A stretch of 64,000 nt of DNA from Mesorhizobium mediterraneum (lineage in GTDB: Bacteria; Pseudomonadota; Alphaproteobacteria; Rhizobiales; Rhizobiaceae), in contig NZ_NPKI01000021.1 in assembly GCF_002284565.1 (NCBI RefSeq), positions 1 to 64,000 on the forward strand. Reading direction: 5' to 3'. Shown here one piece after another: positions 35,620 through 44,475 of this stretch; the first letter of the stretch is position 1; each line of letters begins with the position of its first letter. Below the pieces are notes generated by a model that worked only from the letters and a program-made list of their open reading frames with translations, had not been told where the DNA came from and did not search any database. The position numbers were made by a program, and so were the translations under genes.

Positions 35620-35888
35620 GGGCATTCCAACGGCTGCACCAATCAAATCCGCACTGCCGGCCTCAAAACCTCGGACTGCGCCACGCACCGGCCAGCAGAG
35701 GCTGAAAGGTCATGCCCGGAGGACTTGCCGTAGTTGCTGGGTGGCAGATCCGAGGGGAGTGATTGCCCCAGGCCCGCGGTTGCGCGGTTGGCCTGACAGA
35801 GACACTGGGGCACGGATGGCCAGCCGACATTTGCCACTAGCATGGAGCCAGGTCAGTTTTGAACTGGGCAGTCGTGGACTTCCAATGA
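35620..35888. other. Spacer downstream of rhcU
   Basis: About 270 bases with no recognised gene, between the rhcU stop and the nopP tts box; no clear terminator. Confidence 0.4.
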
Positions 35889-36926
35889 CTAGGCCAAGCC
35901 TGCGGCAAAGAATGCTTTCGCGACAGGCTGGAAATATTGCATAGGAACCGCGTGGCCGAGTTTTGTAGTGCTTATCAGCTGACGCGCTAAGACATGGTCA
36001 TGGACGATCGTCAGGCGTAGTGCCCGCGCCTCACTCAACACATGTGAAACGCGCTCACCTTCGGCACGGCAAACTAAGAACGGCACCCCGGTTTCACCGC
36101 GAACGTAACGCAGACCGATCAGGACCGCCCTTCCTGTTAAGACCAGCGTGGCGCGATGCACGCCAAGCGCAGGCTCGTCGGCCGCCTCCTCGCGGATGCG
36201 ACGCTGTTCACCTTTCAACTCTGGCGCTCCTTGCTGATCCTTCGACTCGCGCGTCACTTCGGTATTGGTCATGCGCATTTCGCGCAGATACAACGCGCGC
36301 TGGAGCAGGAGATCGATCAGTCCGCCGACCAGCAGTGCGCCGGCGCCAATTCCCATCAGCAATTTTGTCTCCATAAAGATGAGGCCAACACAGCCCATGC
36401 CGCAGATCGGCAGAGGGACCATTGTCTTCCACATCCCGAGAAGGACAATGGAAAAGGTTGCGCTGAGAACCAATACCTTGAACATGGTCTTGCAGACTTC
36501 GACCATGGAACGAGCAGACCCCAAGCGCTTCAGCCCTTCAAAGGGGTCAATTTTCTTAAAGCTGAGCTTCATCGGCTCCAGAGAGAAGACAAATCCACCA
36601 TTGGCTAGCAGGCTGGCCAAAATCACCGCGGCGACGAGGGTTCCAAGCAGCGGGCCAACAGCCGCGACGGTGAGTTGGACGAGCACAACCAATGCCTGCG
36701 GCACCGCGGTATCGAAAGGTAGGCTCTGCAACTTGGTGGCTAATAGGAGCGCTTCCCGGCATTTGTCCTCGATCACGCTGCCTCTTAGCCAAAGGTAGCC
36801 GAGCCCAGCGCAAGTCCCGACCGCGCGGACGAAATCGGAGCTACGTGGCAGCTGTCCTTTTTTGCGCGCTTCACTTAACTTCTTCGGGCTGGCGGCGTGT
36901 GTCTTCTCTTCACTTGTGTCGCTCAT
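35889..36926 (-). CDS. rhcU: T3SS export switch protein RhcU (SctU, FlhB family)
   Basis: 345 residues from ATG 36926 (MSDTSEEKTHAASPKK), which overlaps the rhcT stop as ATGA. N-terminal KKLSEARKKGQLPRSSD motif is conserved, then four membrane helices (about 35-215) and a cytoplasmic domain. In the usual family the autocleavage motif NPTH precedes the LRY/RGET segment; here the text is LVLTGRAVLIGLRYVRGETG, so NPTH is replaced by TGRA. Self-cleavage, the known basis of substrate switching from needle to effectors, is therefore not expected. The rest of the cytoplasmic domain is conserved (HVLSEARALRLTIVHDHVLA). Last gene of the nolB operon. Confidence 0.93.
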   Translation of the reverse strand: MSDTSEEKTHAASPKKLSEARKKGQLPRSSDFVRAVGTCAGLGYLWLRGSVIEDKCREALLLATKLQSLPFDTAVPQALVVLVQLTVAAVGPLLGTLVAAVILASLLANGGFVFSLEPMKLSFKKIDPFEGLKRLGSARSMVEVCKTMFKVLVLSATFSIVLLGMWKTMVPLPICGMGCVGLIFMETKLLMGIGAGALLVGGLIDLLLQRALYLREMRMTNTEVTRESKDQQGAPELKGEQRRIREEAADEPALGVHRATLVLTGRAVLIGLRYVRGETGVPFLVCRAEGERVSHVLSEARALRLTIVHDHVLARQLISTTKLGHAVPMQYFQPVAKAFFAAGLA

Positions 36927-37741
36927 GGCAGCAATTTGTCGAACCACTCCAGCACGCCGTTGGCACGTGTGACCTCCAGTTTCATGCTCTCCACCAGATA
37001 GGCAGCGTAGGTGACCATGAGAACTGGAAAGACAATGTTCTTGATTGCCGGAGACAGTTGGCTCGCCTTAAATTGCGGGGCAAAGCGACGCAGCAGCATC
37101 ATCGATATATCAATCAGTATCAGGAAGAACACGACAGGCCCCGATACCAATAATGCCGTGCGCATTATGCTGTCGAGAAGCCCCAACAACTCCATTGCTC
37201 CTGGCCCGCTCAGTGTCGGGTGAAACTGATACACCGGCCAAATCAAGTAGCTGCGGTACAGGACACTGATCAAAGTTTCCAGGCCTCCTGATCCGACGAA
37301 TATGGCAATCGCAGTGATCCCCAGAAAAACGCCCATCGCGGAAGCCTGACTGTTCGTCGCGGGATCGGCCGAAGCGGTCGGGCTGCTGATGCCGCGTTGG
37401 TTGTCGATAAGCTCCCCGGCAGCCTGAAGGCCCCAAAGCGGAATGCCAAGAAAAGTGCCAAGGAGTACACCGACAAAAACTTCCTTGAATCCGAGCAGGG
37501 TTAGCTGGATCAGGCGTGTATCAGGATCCAGCGCCGGCAATCCGCCGCTGACGTGTGCCAGGCATGGTAGTGCGAAGCCAACAGCCAAACAGCCCCGGAT
37601 CAGCCCACTGATCTGCGAGCGTGTGAATACGGGAAAGATCAGCATGATGCCCATCGCGCGGGCTGCCCCAAGACCTGCCGCAACGACGAGTTCGAGAGCC
37701 GTCTGGATCAGAATTTGAATATCGGCCGATAGCGCGTCCAT
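36923..37741 (-). CDS. rhcT: T3SS export gate protein RhcT (SctT, FliR family)
   Basis: 272 residues, about seven membrane helices. Family motifs: ARAMGIMLIFPVFTRSQISG near 25-45, the loop LGIPLWGLQAAGELIDNQRG near 98-118, and PVVFFLILIDISMMLLRRFA near 200-220. With RhcR and RhcS it builds the helical export gate at the centre of the basal body. Start ATG at 37741. It lies seven bases behind the rhcS stop and overlaps rhcU by four bases. Intact. Confidence 0.95.
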   Translation of the reverse strand: MDALSADIQILIQTALELVVAAGLGAARAMGIMLIFPVFTRSQISGLIRGCLAVGFALPCLAHVSGGLPALDPDTRLIQLTLLGFKEVFVGVLLGTFLGIPLWGLQAAGELIDNQRGISSPTASADPATNSQASAMGVFLGITAIAIFVGSGGLETLISVLYRSYLIWPVYQFHPTLSGPGAMELLGLLDSIMRTALLVSGPVVFFLILIDISMMLLRRFAPQFKASQLSPAIKNIVFPVLMVTYAAYLVESMKLEVTRANGVLEWFDKLLP

Positions 37742-37748
37742 GGGAGGA

Positions 37749-37997
37749 CTAGTAGCTAAGTGTCATTGCGGGAAACTCGGTGAAGATCTGATCGGCTAGC
37801 TCTATGAGCGGGGCGCTTAGCACAGGAGCAAACAGCCCAATCACCGCGACAACGACCAGAAGCTTCACGGTGAGCGGCAAGCTTTCATCCTGGATCTGCG
37901 TCGCCGCCTGGAGGATGCCGATAACGAGGCCGACAACCACTGATGCAATGAGCGGCGGTAGAATCCAGATCATGAAAACCACCAGTGATTGGCTCAT
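37749..37997 (-). CDS. rhcS: T3SS export gate protein RhcS (SctS, FliQ family)
   Basis: Two membrane helices with the conserved middle VGLVIGILQAATQIQDESLP identify SctS. From the first clear ATG (37997, MSQSLVVFMIW) the protein has 82 residues, slightly short of the usual 86-91. The preceding codons (IITESSIITL) match the family's N-terminus (compare MTPESVMMMG of FliQ) and a GGGAGG Shine-Dalgarno sequence stands directly before them at about 38030-38035, so translation may start at a rare non-ATG codon near 38025. The rhcR stop at 38027 would then touch this start. Works with RhcR and RhcT in the export gate. Confidence 0.9.
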   Translation of the reverse strand: MSQSLVVFMIWILPPLIASVVVGLVIGILQAATQIQDESLPLTVKLLVVVAVIGLFAPVLSAPLIELADQIFTEFPAMTLSY

Positions 37998-38026
37998 AAG
38001 AGTAATGATGCTGGATTCAGTGATGA

Positions 38027-38692
38027 TCAGCCTCCCGGTAACGTATAACTCAGCACAAGCCCATGCATCAATTTTGACCAACCATCAATGGCAACAAACA
38101 AAAAGATCTTGAACGGGACAGATATAACAGTTGGTGAGACCATCGACATACCCATTGCCATCAAGATAGTTGTCACTATCAGATCTATAACAATAAAAGG
38201 CAGATAAAGTAGAAATCCCATCTCAAATCCGCGCTTCAATTCTGATAGCAAGAAAGATGGTACAAGTATTGCAAAGTCATCAGGTGTGGCTGCAGCGTGC
38301 ATTTCCTCTGGCCAGACCTTTTCTGTCGAAGATAGGAAAAATCGCCGCTGCTCTTCATTTGTGAATTTCTTGAGATGCTCGCGCAAGGGCTCACTTCCGG
38401 CTTTAGCGGCGCTTACCCAGTCGTCGAATGTCTGATAGTGGAGCTTGGGATCCGACATGCGGTCATAGGTCTGCTCAGCAACGGGCGCACTAACGAACAT
38501 AGTGAGGATCATCGCCGCGGCGTACAGCACCACATTGGGTGGTATGGTCTGGGTCCCGAGCGCATTGCGGACGAGGAAAAGAACAATTGATACCTTTACA
38601 AAGGCCGTTGTCGTGGCAACTGCTAAAACCAGCAGACCGAGTCCGGCGGTAACCGCAAGAAGCGCCAGGATTGTCGGCTGAGCTTCACTCAT
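38027..38692 (-). CDS. rhcR: T3SS export gate protein RhcR (SctR, FliP family)
   Basis: 221 residues from ATG 38692 (MSEAQPTILALLAV), which overlaps the last codons of rhcQ; a longer frame to 38773 lies inside rhcQ. Four membrane helices with the family signatures TAFVKVSIVLFLVRNALGTQ and ILVPSFLLSELKRGFEMGFL, and LPFIVIDLIVTTILMAMGMS near the end. Forms the pentameric core of the export gate. Length and motifs are normal. Confidence 0.95.
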   Translation of the reverse strand: MSEAQPTILALLAVTAGLGLLVLAVATTTAFVKVSIVLFLVRNALGTQTIPPNVVLYAAAMILTMFVSAPVAEQTYDRMSDPKLHYQTFDDWVSAAKAGSEPLREHLKKFTNEEQRRFFLSSTEKVWPEEMHAAATPDDFAILVPSFLLSELKRGFEMGFLLYLPFIVIDLIVTTILMAMGMSMVSPTVISVPFKIFLFVAIDGWSKLMHGLVLSYTLPGG

Positions 38693-39749
38693 TGCATGCA
38701 AACCCGCCACGCAGCCTGATGCCCAGCTCTTCTCCGATGCGGACAATGTCGCCACGCCCGATACGCTGACCATTGGCCACTATGTCGACCGGGCCGTCGA
38801 TCGGCCATCCAAGTTCAAAAATATGCCCTTCGCCGGCACTTCTTAATTCCCCAAGAGAAAAAGGCCAGCGGCCGCATTCAAAGACAAGCACGATCTCGAC
38901 ATCGTCGAGATCCTTAGTAAGCTCCAGTTGCGATCCGGGTTGTGTCATATGCGCACTCTCCAAAGGACACGGTCGCGGGCGGAAAGGCCCCCGCAAGATT
39001 AATTCATCGCCGTCAAGATCCGCCTCGGCGCACAACTGGCCGACAGCTAGGGTGATCTGGCCGCGGCCGAACGGCGCAATATCGGGCAACAATGCATCAC
39101 CGACACATGCGCTTCGAAGAAGCGCCGCAGGAAGGCGAAGCGTGCCGACCTCTCCTGCAACAATGAGCGGGAGCTCTGGAGGCAGCCCGCCCAGCTGCCG
39201 CGGCAACTGGGCAAGCAGTTCGCCTAGCGCGCGAAACGCAGGCGGTACTAAGCCGTCAAGAGGCGTGAACAGGAATAGACGGCCCTTGCCCTTGACCGCG
39301 CCGAAAATGATGTCGAGTTCAAGATGAGGAGCCAGCATCGTGGCTTCGCATACCCGCACGAGTTGCACGTTCAGACGCGTCGTCTCCTCCAGTCGAGTGA
39401 CAAGCGGCTCCAGAGCGAGTTCGAGAATTAGCGAAGCAGTTGGCTCGGAAGGGAAGGCCAAGCCGTTCTGCACTGTCGTGATGAACTCCTCTACGAGCGG
39501 GCGCGACAGTGACAAGATGACCGTTTCGGCTCCCACTCTCCAGACGCAGTCAAGCATCGGAATGGCAGCAGGTTCCTGCTGCCAGACAAGCCCTGCCGTT
39601 CGCACCGATAGCGGCACCTCGTTGATCCGGCTTTGAAACGGCGTGCGCGGCGCTCCTGTATCATTGAGCCACGAGACAACCGTGCGGGACAGTTTCAGAA
39701 CTGGTTCGAACATGGCGGGTGTGACCGCAGCGCCTATCAAAGACTGCAC
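38685..39749 (-). CDS. rhcQ: T3SS cytoplasmic ring (C-ring) protein RhcQ (SctQ)
   Basis: 354 residues. The C-terminal third is the SPOA (FliN/YscQ) domain: LTKDLDDVEIVLVFECGRWP, LGELRSAGEGHIFELGWPID and VANGQRIGRGDIVRIGEELG. A weaker SPOA-like part lies in the middle (GEVGTLRLPAALLRSACVGD). The N-terminal part is variable. SctQ forms the sorting platform that docks NolV/RhcN and loads substrates. Start ATG at 39749, 53 bases after the y4yJ stop. Many SctQ genes use an internal start to make a short SPOA form; candidates were not resolved here. Confidence 0.92.
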   Translation of the reverse strand: MQSLIGAAVTPAMFEPVLKLSRTVVSWLNDTGAPRTPFQSRINEVPLSVRTAGLVWQQEPAAIPMLDCVWRVGAETVILSLSRPLVEEFITTVQNGLAFPSEPTASLILELALEPLVTRLEETTRLNVQLVRVCEATMLAPHLELDIIFGAVKGKGRLFLFTPLDGLVPPAFRALGELLAQLPRQLGGLPPELPLIVAGEVGTLRLPAALLRSACVGDALLPDIAPFGRGQITLAVGQLCAEADLDGDELILRGPFRPRPCPLESAHMTQPGSQLELTKDLDDVEIVLVFECGRWPFSLGELRSAGEGHIFELGWPIDGPVDIVANGQRIGRGDIVRIGEELGIRLRGGFACNE

Positions 39750-39802
39750 GGTCGTGTCATTCGGACGACCTCTTGCGACCGTCGGATCCGGTTGCGCGGC
39801 AT

Positions 39803-40315
39803 TTAGGCAAGCGACCCCCTCGCATATTTCAGCAGTATCTCATCGTCGGCCTCGATCTCGGCTGCGGCCTCCGAATGAGTCTCGACGGCGCGCCGCACGT
39901 CGTCCTCGATTTGTTGCCATTTGTCCCTTGCCGCCGAACATATGACCCATAGCTCCCTCGTCCTGGACGCCGCCATCTCAGCCTCCTCTTGAGCGATTTG
40001 GGTATCATCAAGCATCTGCCGTCTGGAATTGATCTCAGCGGCAAGCTGTTCAGTGTGAAGGCGGTGACGGTCGAGCGCTGCGCTAGACAAGTTGTCGAGT
40101 GACATCAGATGCTGATAGAGCGCTGCTTCTTTTCTTGAACAATGTTGCTGTATCATTGCAAGCTCCCTAGAGGCATTTTGTACGGCTGAGGCGGCCACAT
40201 CGCGCTGGGCTTCCTTCTTGGACAGCTCGCCAAGGGCACGACGCTCTTGCATTTCCTTCAGAAGCCGTAACCTCGAAGACTGAACCCAGTTCACGCGGTC
40301 AGACGCGACATCCAT
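39803..40315 (-). CDS. T3SS stalk/coiled-coil protein, y4yJ-like (SctO)
   Basis: 170 residues, almost wholly charged helix, a predicted long coiled coil (about 15-165; RLLKEMQERRALGELSKKEA, EINSRRQMLDDTQIAQEEAE). No membrane segment. Its place after rhcN (overlap 25 bases) and before rhcQ is that of y4yJ/SctO, the FliJ/YscO-like stalk that touches both the ATPase and the RhcV ring. Sequence conservation in this family is low, so the call depends on shape and gene order. Confidence 0.82.
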   Translation of the reverse strand: MDVASDRVNWVQSSRLRLLKEMQERRALGELSKKEAQRDVAASAVQNASRELAMIQQHCSRKEAALYQHLMSLDNLSSAALDRHRLHTEQLAAEINSRRQMLDDTQIAQEEAEMAASRTRELWVICSAARDKWQQIEDDVRRAVETHSEAAAEIEADDEILLKYARGSLA

Positions 40316-41649
40316 GCGACCGTCTCCTCGAAATCTGACGCGTCATCTTCGCTCTGGCGCAGAAACTCCCTCAGTTCGTCGATTGACGCGACGGCCCGGT
40401 CAGTCAGGGGATCTCCACCTGGCTTGTATTCGCCAACATTGATCAAGAACTCGGTCTCGGCATAGCGCGATAGGAGCTCGCGGAAAATGGATGCTGCCTT
40501 GCGATGTGTCCCCGAAACGACTGCATCCATGACGCGGCTGCGACTCTGCAGCACATCAATAGCGGGGAAATGCGATCGCGCCGCAATAGCGCGTGAGAGG
40601 ATGACATGGCCATCGAGAATACCACGCGATTCCTCGGCGATTGGATCACCCGTGCCATCACCCTCTACAAGCACCGTATAGAAGGCCGTGATTGAGCCCC
40701 GCTCACCCATGCCGGCGCGCTCGAGCAGGCCTGGCAGCATGCCAAAAACGGAAGGAGGAAAGCCCCGTCGCGTCGGCGGCTCACCCGCAGCAAGGCCTAT
40801 TTCGCGCATAGCGCGGCAGAAGCGCGTCAGCGAATCCAGCATGAGAGCAACGCGTAGGCCCTGATCGCGAAAATATTCCGCGAGCGCAGTCGCCATTGGA
40901 GCGCATTGCGCACGCTCCACCGCCGAGCGGTCGGAGGTTTCAACCACGACGACCGTACGGAGAAGGCCCTCTTCACCAAGATTCCTTTCGATGAATTCAC
41001 GAACTTCCCGTCCACGTTCGCCTATGAGCGCCACTATGACGACGTCAGCGGCGGCACCCTTTACGATCTGTGACAACAGCGTCGACTTGCCACCACCTGG
41101 CTCGCCATAAATCCCGATCCGCTGGCCCTCGCCGCACGTCAGCAGACCATCGAGGACACGGACCCCAAGCGGGAATGGCCGCTCAATCATGCGCCTCGTC
41201 ATCGGATTGGGGGCTCTGCCATGCAGGGGCCGAGTTTCGACGGTCTTGATTTCGCCTTTGCCGTCCAATGGGCGGCAACGACTGTCGATCACGCGACCGA
41301 GCAAATCGCCGCCGACGGGCACCTCACGCATTCGGCCAGTGGCCACGACCTCTGCGCGGCTGGATAGGCCCACCAAGTCCCCGATCGGTGTCAGCAATAC
41401 ACCATCACCCGACAGGCCGATCACCTCGGCCTCGAGCGACAGCCCGGTTCGCGGGTCCTCTAGGAGGCAAAGTTCCCCAATACGAGTATCTGGCAAGACG
41501 GCATGAACCAGTGTGCCGATAGCCCGCGTGATCCGACCGCGCACCGCACGCGTGTCAATTCGCTTGGCCGCAGCCCTCAAAGACGAGATTGCTGGAACGA
41601 GAGCTCGAGTGTCGGCGTCAGCGTTATGTTCTGGGACGGGCTTTCTCAT
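40291..41649 (-). CDS. rhcN: T3SS ATPase RhcN (SctN)
   Basis: 452 residues. Walker A GEPGGGKST with Lys188, Walker B VALMLDSLTRF, the ATPase signature and ERGREVREFIERNLGEEGL segment are present; the N-terminal beta-barrel carries the family text (SRAEVVATGRMREVPVGGDL, GRVIDSRCRPLDGKG). It is a hexameric ATPase that unfolds and releases substrates at the export gate. The start ATG overlaps nolV by four bases and the end overlaps y4yJ. Fully intact. Confidence 0.97.
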   Translation of the reverse strand: MRKPVPEHNADADTRALVPAISSLRAAAKRIDTRAVRGRITRAIGTLVHAVLPDTRIGELCLLEDPRTGLSLEAEVIGLSGDGVLLTPIGDLVGLSSRAEVVATGRMREVPVGGDLLGRVIDSRCRPLDGKGEIKTVETRPLHGRAPNPMTRRMIERPFPLGVRVLDGLLTCGEGQRIGIYGEPGGGKSTLLSQIVKGAAADVVIVALIGERGREVREFIERNLGEEGLLRTVVVVETSDRSAVERAQCAPMATALAEYFRDQGLRVALMLDSLTRFCRAMREIGLAAGEPPTRRGFPPSVFGMLPGLLERAGMGERGSITAFYTVLVEGDGTGDPIAEESRGILDGHVILSRAIAARSHFPAIDVLQSRSRVMDAVVSGTHRKAASIFRELLSRYAETEFLINVGEYKPGGDPLTDRAVASIDELREFLRQSEDDASDFEETVAWMSRLTA

Positions 41650-42269
41650 AGCTCGCCTTTTTCACATAGCGTCCCGAAACCAAGGCGCAGCGCGCGCATC
41701 TGGGCGTCAAGTCCCAGGTCGACATTGCCGTACTCGCTCCACAGCACGCACCGTTGCGGCGACAACGTCGGGTCGGGCTCGATCCGCACCCTTGGTCGAC
41801 CATCCTGGCCGTCGCATCGAGCAAACTCTCGTGCAAGCATGTCGACTTGCATGGGAGAAACATGAAGGCAAACTTCGGCGCCGCTGTATTGACACTCTAT
41901 GGCGTGACGAACAGCCCTCACCAGTAGCTCGCCCGGATCGAAAGCGCCGATAAGATCGCTCAATATTTCCATCACGAGCTGCGGCAATTCCTGCTCCAGA
42001 GCCGCCTTTCGTCGCGCGATTTCGGAGATTGTCTCCGCAATCAGCCCTGCCATCTCCTCGGTGCCTGCATTCGAGCCCTCCATGTGGCCGCGCACCCACG
42101 CCCGCTGGTAAACGGCGCGTGCCCAGTTTCGAACGCGCTGCCGATGCCGTTCTGCCGCGGCAAGCGCTTGCGCGGCGCTGTGCCAGGTTTCGAGCTCGCT
42201 CGCGGGTATCAGTGGTCCGATTGGACGCATCTGCGGCGCTATTGGCCCCTCGGAAAGTTCGGCTGTCAT
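41646..42269 (-). CDS. nolV: NolV, T3SS ATPase regulator (SctL)
   Basis: 207 residues; an SctL/FliH/YscL-type protein. N-terminal flexible part, a helical rod (WHSAAQALAAAERHRQRVRN, VYQRAWVRGHMEGSNAGTEE), then a C-terminal globular part resembling the V-type ATPase E subunit (DPTLSPQRCVLWSEYGNVDL, LDAQMRALRLGFGTL). It binds and restrains RhcN and links it to RhcQ. Four-base overlaps on both sides with nolU and rhcN show tight translational coupling. Confidence 0.9.
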   Translation of the reverse strand: MTAELSEGPIAPQMRPIGPLIPASELETWHSAAQALAAAERHRQRVRNWARAVYQRAWVRGHMEGSNAGTEEMAGLIAETISEIARRKAALEQELPQLVMEILSDLIGAFDPGELLVRAVRHAIECQYSGAEVCLHVSPMQVDMLAREFARCDGQDGRPRVRIEPDPTLSPQRCVLWSEYGNVDLGLDAQMRALRLGFGTLCEKGEL

Positions 42270-42892
42270 TTCACCGGGGTCTCTGTCTCAAAATGAGCTA
42301 GTACAAGTGAAAGCAATTGGCCGGCGGCGGTCCAATGCTCAGGTGCTGGAGTCTCCGCGGCAGTCCCCTCGGGCAACCGAAGAAGCACGCGGTTACGCTC
42401 GGTCGCTGAACTGTCCTGGAGCCAAGCCCCAAGACATGCATGTCCATCGTATTCGATTTGCTGAGCGAGTTTTTCTGGGTCCGCGATCAGTCTGTTCTCA
42501 ACGGCATGCAGCAGGTGTCGGATTCCGAATGCGTGTGCATCCACGCCGATGCGTTTAACAAGGATGGCAAGCTCAGGCTGAGAGACAAACGCGACCAGCG
42601 AACGGGCATGCCAGATACTACCAGCAAGAAGGGCAGCTCGATATGGATCGTGCCCGCGTAGAAGGTCCGGCCTGCAGCCGATGTGGTTCAGATCCACGTC
42701 ATAGTTGCCCAGCAATTCTGCCAGCCTTGGATGCAGTCTGGAACACTTCTGCAACTTCACTAACGTTTCTGCCGATAACGCTGGATCAAGACGCGCCGCT
42801 AGACGGGTCGGATGGGCCGAAGCCGCAAGCTCGCTCGCGCCCGGAAAACGCAATTGGTGCGGACCATCAGGTCGGGCGGTCTGTATAGGCAT
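42266..42892 (-). CDS. nolU: NolU, T3SS accessory protein (SctK-like)
   Basis: 208 residues from ATG 42892 (MPIQTARPDGPHQLRF), the length expected for NolU; longer frames would overlap rhcJ. Soluble, with text such as LHPRLAELLGNYDVDLNHIG and LLAGSIWHARSLVAFVSQPE, conserved in the NolU/HrpD group placed with SctK sorting-platform proteins. The position between rhcJ and nolV is the standard one. Start choice is moderate: no strong Shine-Dalgarno sequence is seen, and 42961 is an alternative. Confidence 0.85.
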   Translation of the reverse strand: MPIQTARPDGPHQLRFPGASELAASAHPTRLAARLDPALSAETLVKLQKCSRLHPRLAELLGNYDVDLNHIGCRPDLLRGHDPYRAALLAGSIWHARSLVAFVSQPELAILVKRIGVDAHAFGIRHLLHAVENRLIADPEKLAQQIEYDGHACLGAWLQDSSATERNRVLLRLPEGTAAETPAPEHWTAAGQLLSLVLAHFETETPVK

Positions 42893-42905
42893 TGGCAATG
42901 AGATG

Positions 42906-43742
42906 TCACCCACGTCCAATTGCAGGCATTCTTTTGCGAATGGCCTCGACAGCAGAAGCATCCCGGCGCCCCTCGACCTTGGAAACGCCGGTTGATTGCT
43001 TGCGCCGACGCGTAGCAACGCTGCCCAAGAGATAACAGGCCACTGCGAATACGGCTGCGGCAAACCCTGTCACGGTCGCCAGAATTGGCGCAGGAAGAGG
43101 TGTTGATGCTTGTGGCAAAACAGCAGTCGGATCGGGCCGTTGCTCGTGTGCGGACCGTTCTACCGGCACCAAAACCACTTCCACCTTATCGTAGGACAAG
43201 CCTTCGATGCTGTCGGCTACCAGCATCTTTATCTTTGGCAGCAGAGCCGCGACATTTGTTTTGGCGTCGTGCCTGATAAACACCGCGGCCGAGGATGGCG
43301 TGGCGCCGGCTCGCACAAGGTCGTTATGCGGCAGCACGACGTGAACACGTACAGAAAAAACGCCATCGATATCGCTGATCGTCCGCGACAACTCTTCGCT
43401 CAGGGCATACACGTAACGGGCACGCTCCTCGGTCGGCGAGGCAATCAGGCCTGATCCTTGGAATATCTCACCGAGGTTCTTGAAGGATTGGCGCGGCAAC
43501 CCCTTGGCGTTCAGAAGGTTGATTGAGAAGGCGAGCAGCTTTTCGTCAACCTGGATCGTGCTGGTTCCATCCTTGGCGACCACCCGGATCGCGGCGACCC
43601 CGTTGTCTTCAAGAAGTGCGAGCATTTCATTTGCCTCACGCTCTTGCAATTGCGTGTAGAGGTCGGCTTTGCAAGCAGTGAGGGCGACGAGAACTGGCAG
43701 CATGACAAGTCTAACCGACCGCCACCCTGACAGGCCACGCAT
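42906..43742 (-). CDS. rhcJ: T3SS inner-ring lipoprotein RhcJ (SctJ, NolT)
   Basis: 278 residues from ATG 43742 (MRGLSGWRSVRLVMLPVLVALTAC). Lipoprotein signal with Cys at residue 24. The periplasmic ring-building motifs follow: LYTQLQEREANEMLALLEDN, FSINLLNAKGLPRQSFKNLG, EELSRTISDIDGVFSVRVHV, then ASVFIRH-type text (SSAAVFIRHDAKTNV). A C-terminal membrane helix lies at about 220-240 (VTGFAAAVFAVACYLLG). Forms the inner membrane ring with SctD. Known as nolT in nodulation literature. Confidence 0.94.
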   Translation of the reverse strand: MRGLSGWRSVRLVMLPVLVALTACKADLYTQLQEREANEMLALLEDNGVAAIRVVAKDGTSTIQVDEKLLAFSINLLNAKGLPRQSFKNLGEIFQGSGLIASPTEERARYVYALSEELSRTISDIDGVFSVRVHVVLPHNDLVRAGATPSSAAVFIRHDAKTNVAALLPKIKMLVADSIEGLSYDKVEVVLVPVERSAHEQRPDPTAVLPQASTPLPAPILATVTGFAAAVFAVACYLLGSVATRRRKQSTGVSKVEGRRDASAVEAIRKRMPAIGRG

Positions 43743-43778
43743 GATTTCGCCCTCGGCCAAGCCAATCATGCGCGCGGT

Positions 43779-44288
43779 TCAGCCTTCCTTCAAAAGTTTA
43801 TTCACGGATGATGTGACGCCGCTGACGCCTTTGGAGATAAGTGCCACCTGGGTGACGCCGTTGTAAACATCCCGAAGACCAGCCATCATCATTTCGAAGT
43901 CTTGCCCTTGTTGAGGAATGCCCGAGATTCCGGTTCCCGCCTCACCTGGGACGGGAAGCTTCTGCGCCGGTCCCGGTAGAGCGCCCTTCGAAAGGGCTAT
44001 GTCATGGTCGAGCGCGGGGAAGGAAACAGTATTGTGTGGATATAGGGAGGAAATCGTCTGCAACACGCGATCGCCCATGCCGCTCGTCGGCGCAGCCGCG
44101 CGCTGAACATCCATCGCCGCAGCAACTGGCGCCGCACTCGCTGGCCCCGCGGCGGCATCGTTTTTCAGCGAGTCGGCTGCATGCCCTAAGGCGCGCTCAA
44201 ACTGGGCCTGCTCGACAATCGACGGTGATCCGACCCTGGGGAGGCCAGCCGTTAGAGTGGCAGAGATCGACGTGACAGGCATCATCAT
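43779..44288 (-). CDS. nolB: NolB, T3SS inner rod-like protein (SctI-like)
   Basis: 169 residues from the MMMPVTS start at 44288; an earlier ATG at 44357 lies nearer the tts box and is rejected as too long for NolB. The C-terminus (FEMMMAGLRDVYNGVTQVAL, SKGVSGVTSSVNKLLKEG) is helical like SctI/inner-rod proteins. The N-terminal and middle parts are Ala/Pro-rich. First gene of the minus-strand operon that runs to rhcU; a tts box lies about 80 bases upstream (44368-44390). It is secreted in some rhizobia. Confidence 0.88.
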   Translation of the reverse strand: MMMPVTSISATLTAGLPRVGSPSIVEQAQFERALGHAADSLKNDAAAGPASAAPVAAAMDVQRAAAPTSGMGDRVLQTISSLYPHNTVSFPALDHDIALSKGALPGPAQKLPVPGEAGTGISGIPQQGQDFEMMMAGLRDVYNGVTQVALISKGVSGVTSSVNKLLKEG

Positions 44289-44367
44289 GTAAGGACTCGG
44301 TTGCTCTCTCTGACCGGGCGAGCCCCGCCCATTCATCACCCGGTGTCGGCGCAACACTCCTAGGGGG

Positions 44368-44390
44368 GCAAGCTGACAACAAGCTGACTA
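44368..44390 (-). promoter_or_regulatory. tts box upstream of nolB
   Basis: Minus strand: TAGTCAGCTTGTTGTCAGCT followed by TGC. The left half GTCAGCTT is perfect; the right half TTGTCAGCTT deviates from TCGAAAGCTAA at four positions. It lies between divergent nolB and nolW and points to nolB; it may also influence nolW. Confidence 0.7.
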
Positions 44391-44475
44391 ACGGCGGCGT
44401 CATTTCGACAATCTAAAATCTCTTCGGCAATTTAGTCACTTGTGATGATTTCAGCGTTTGGTTTATCAGTGCGAC

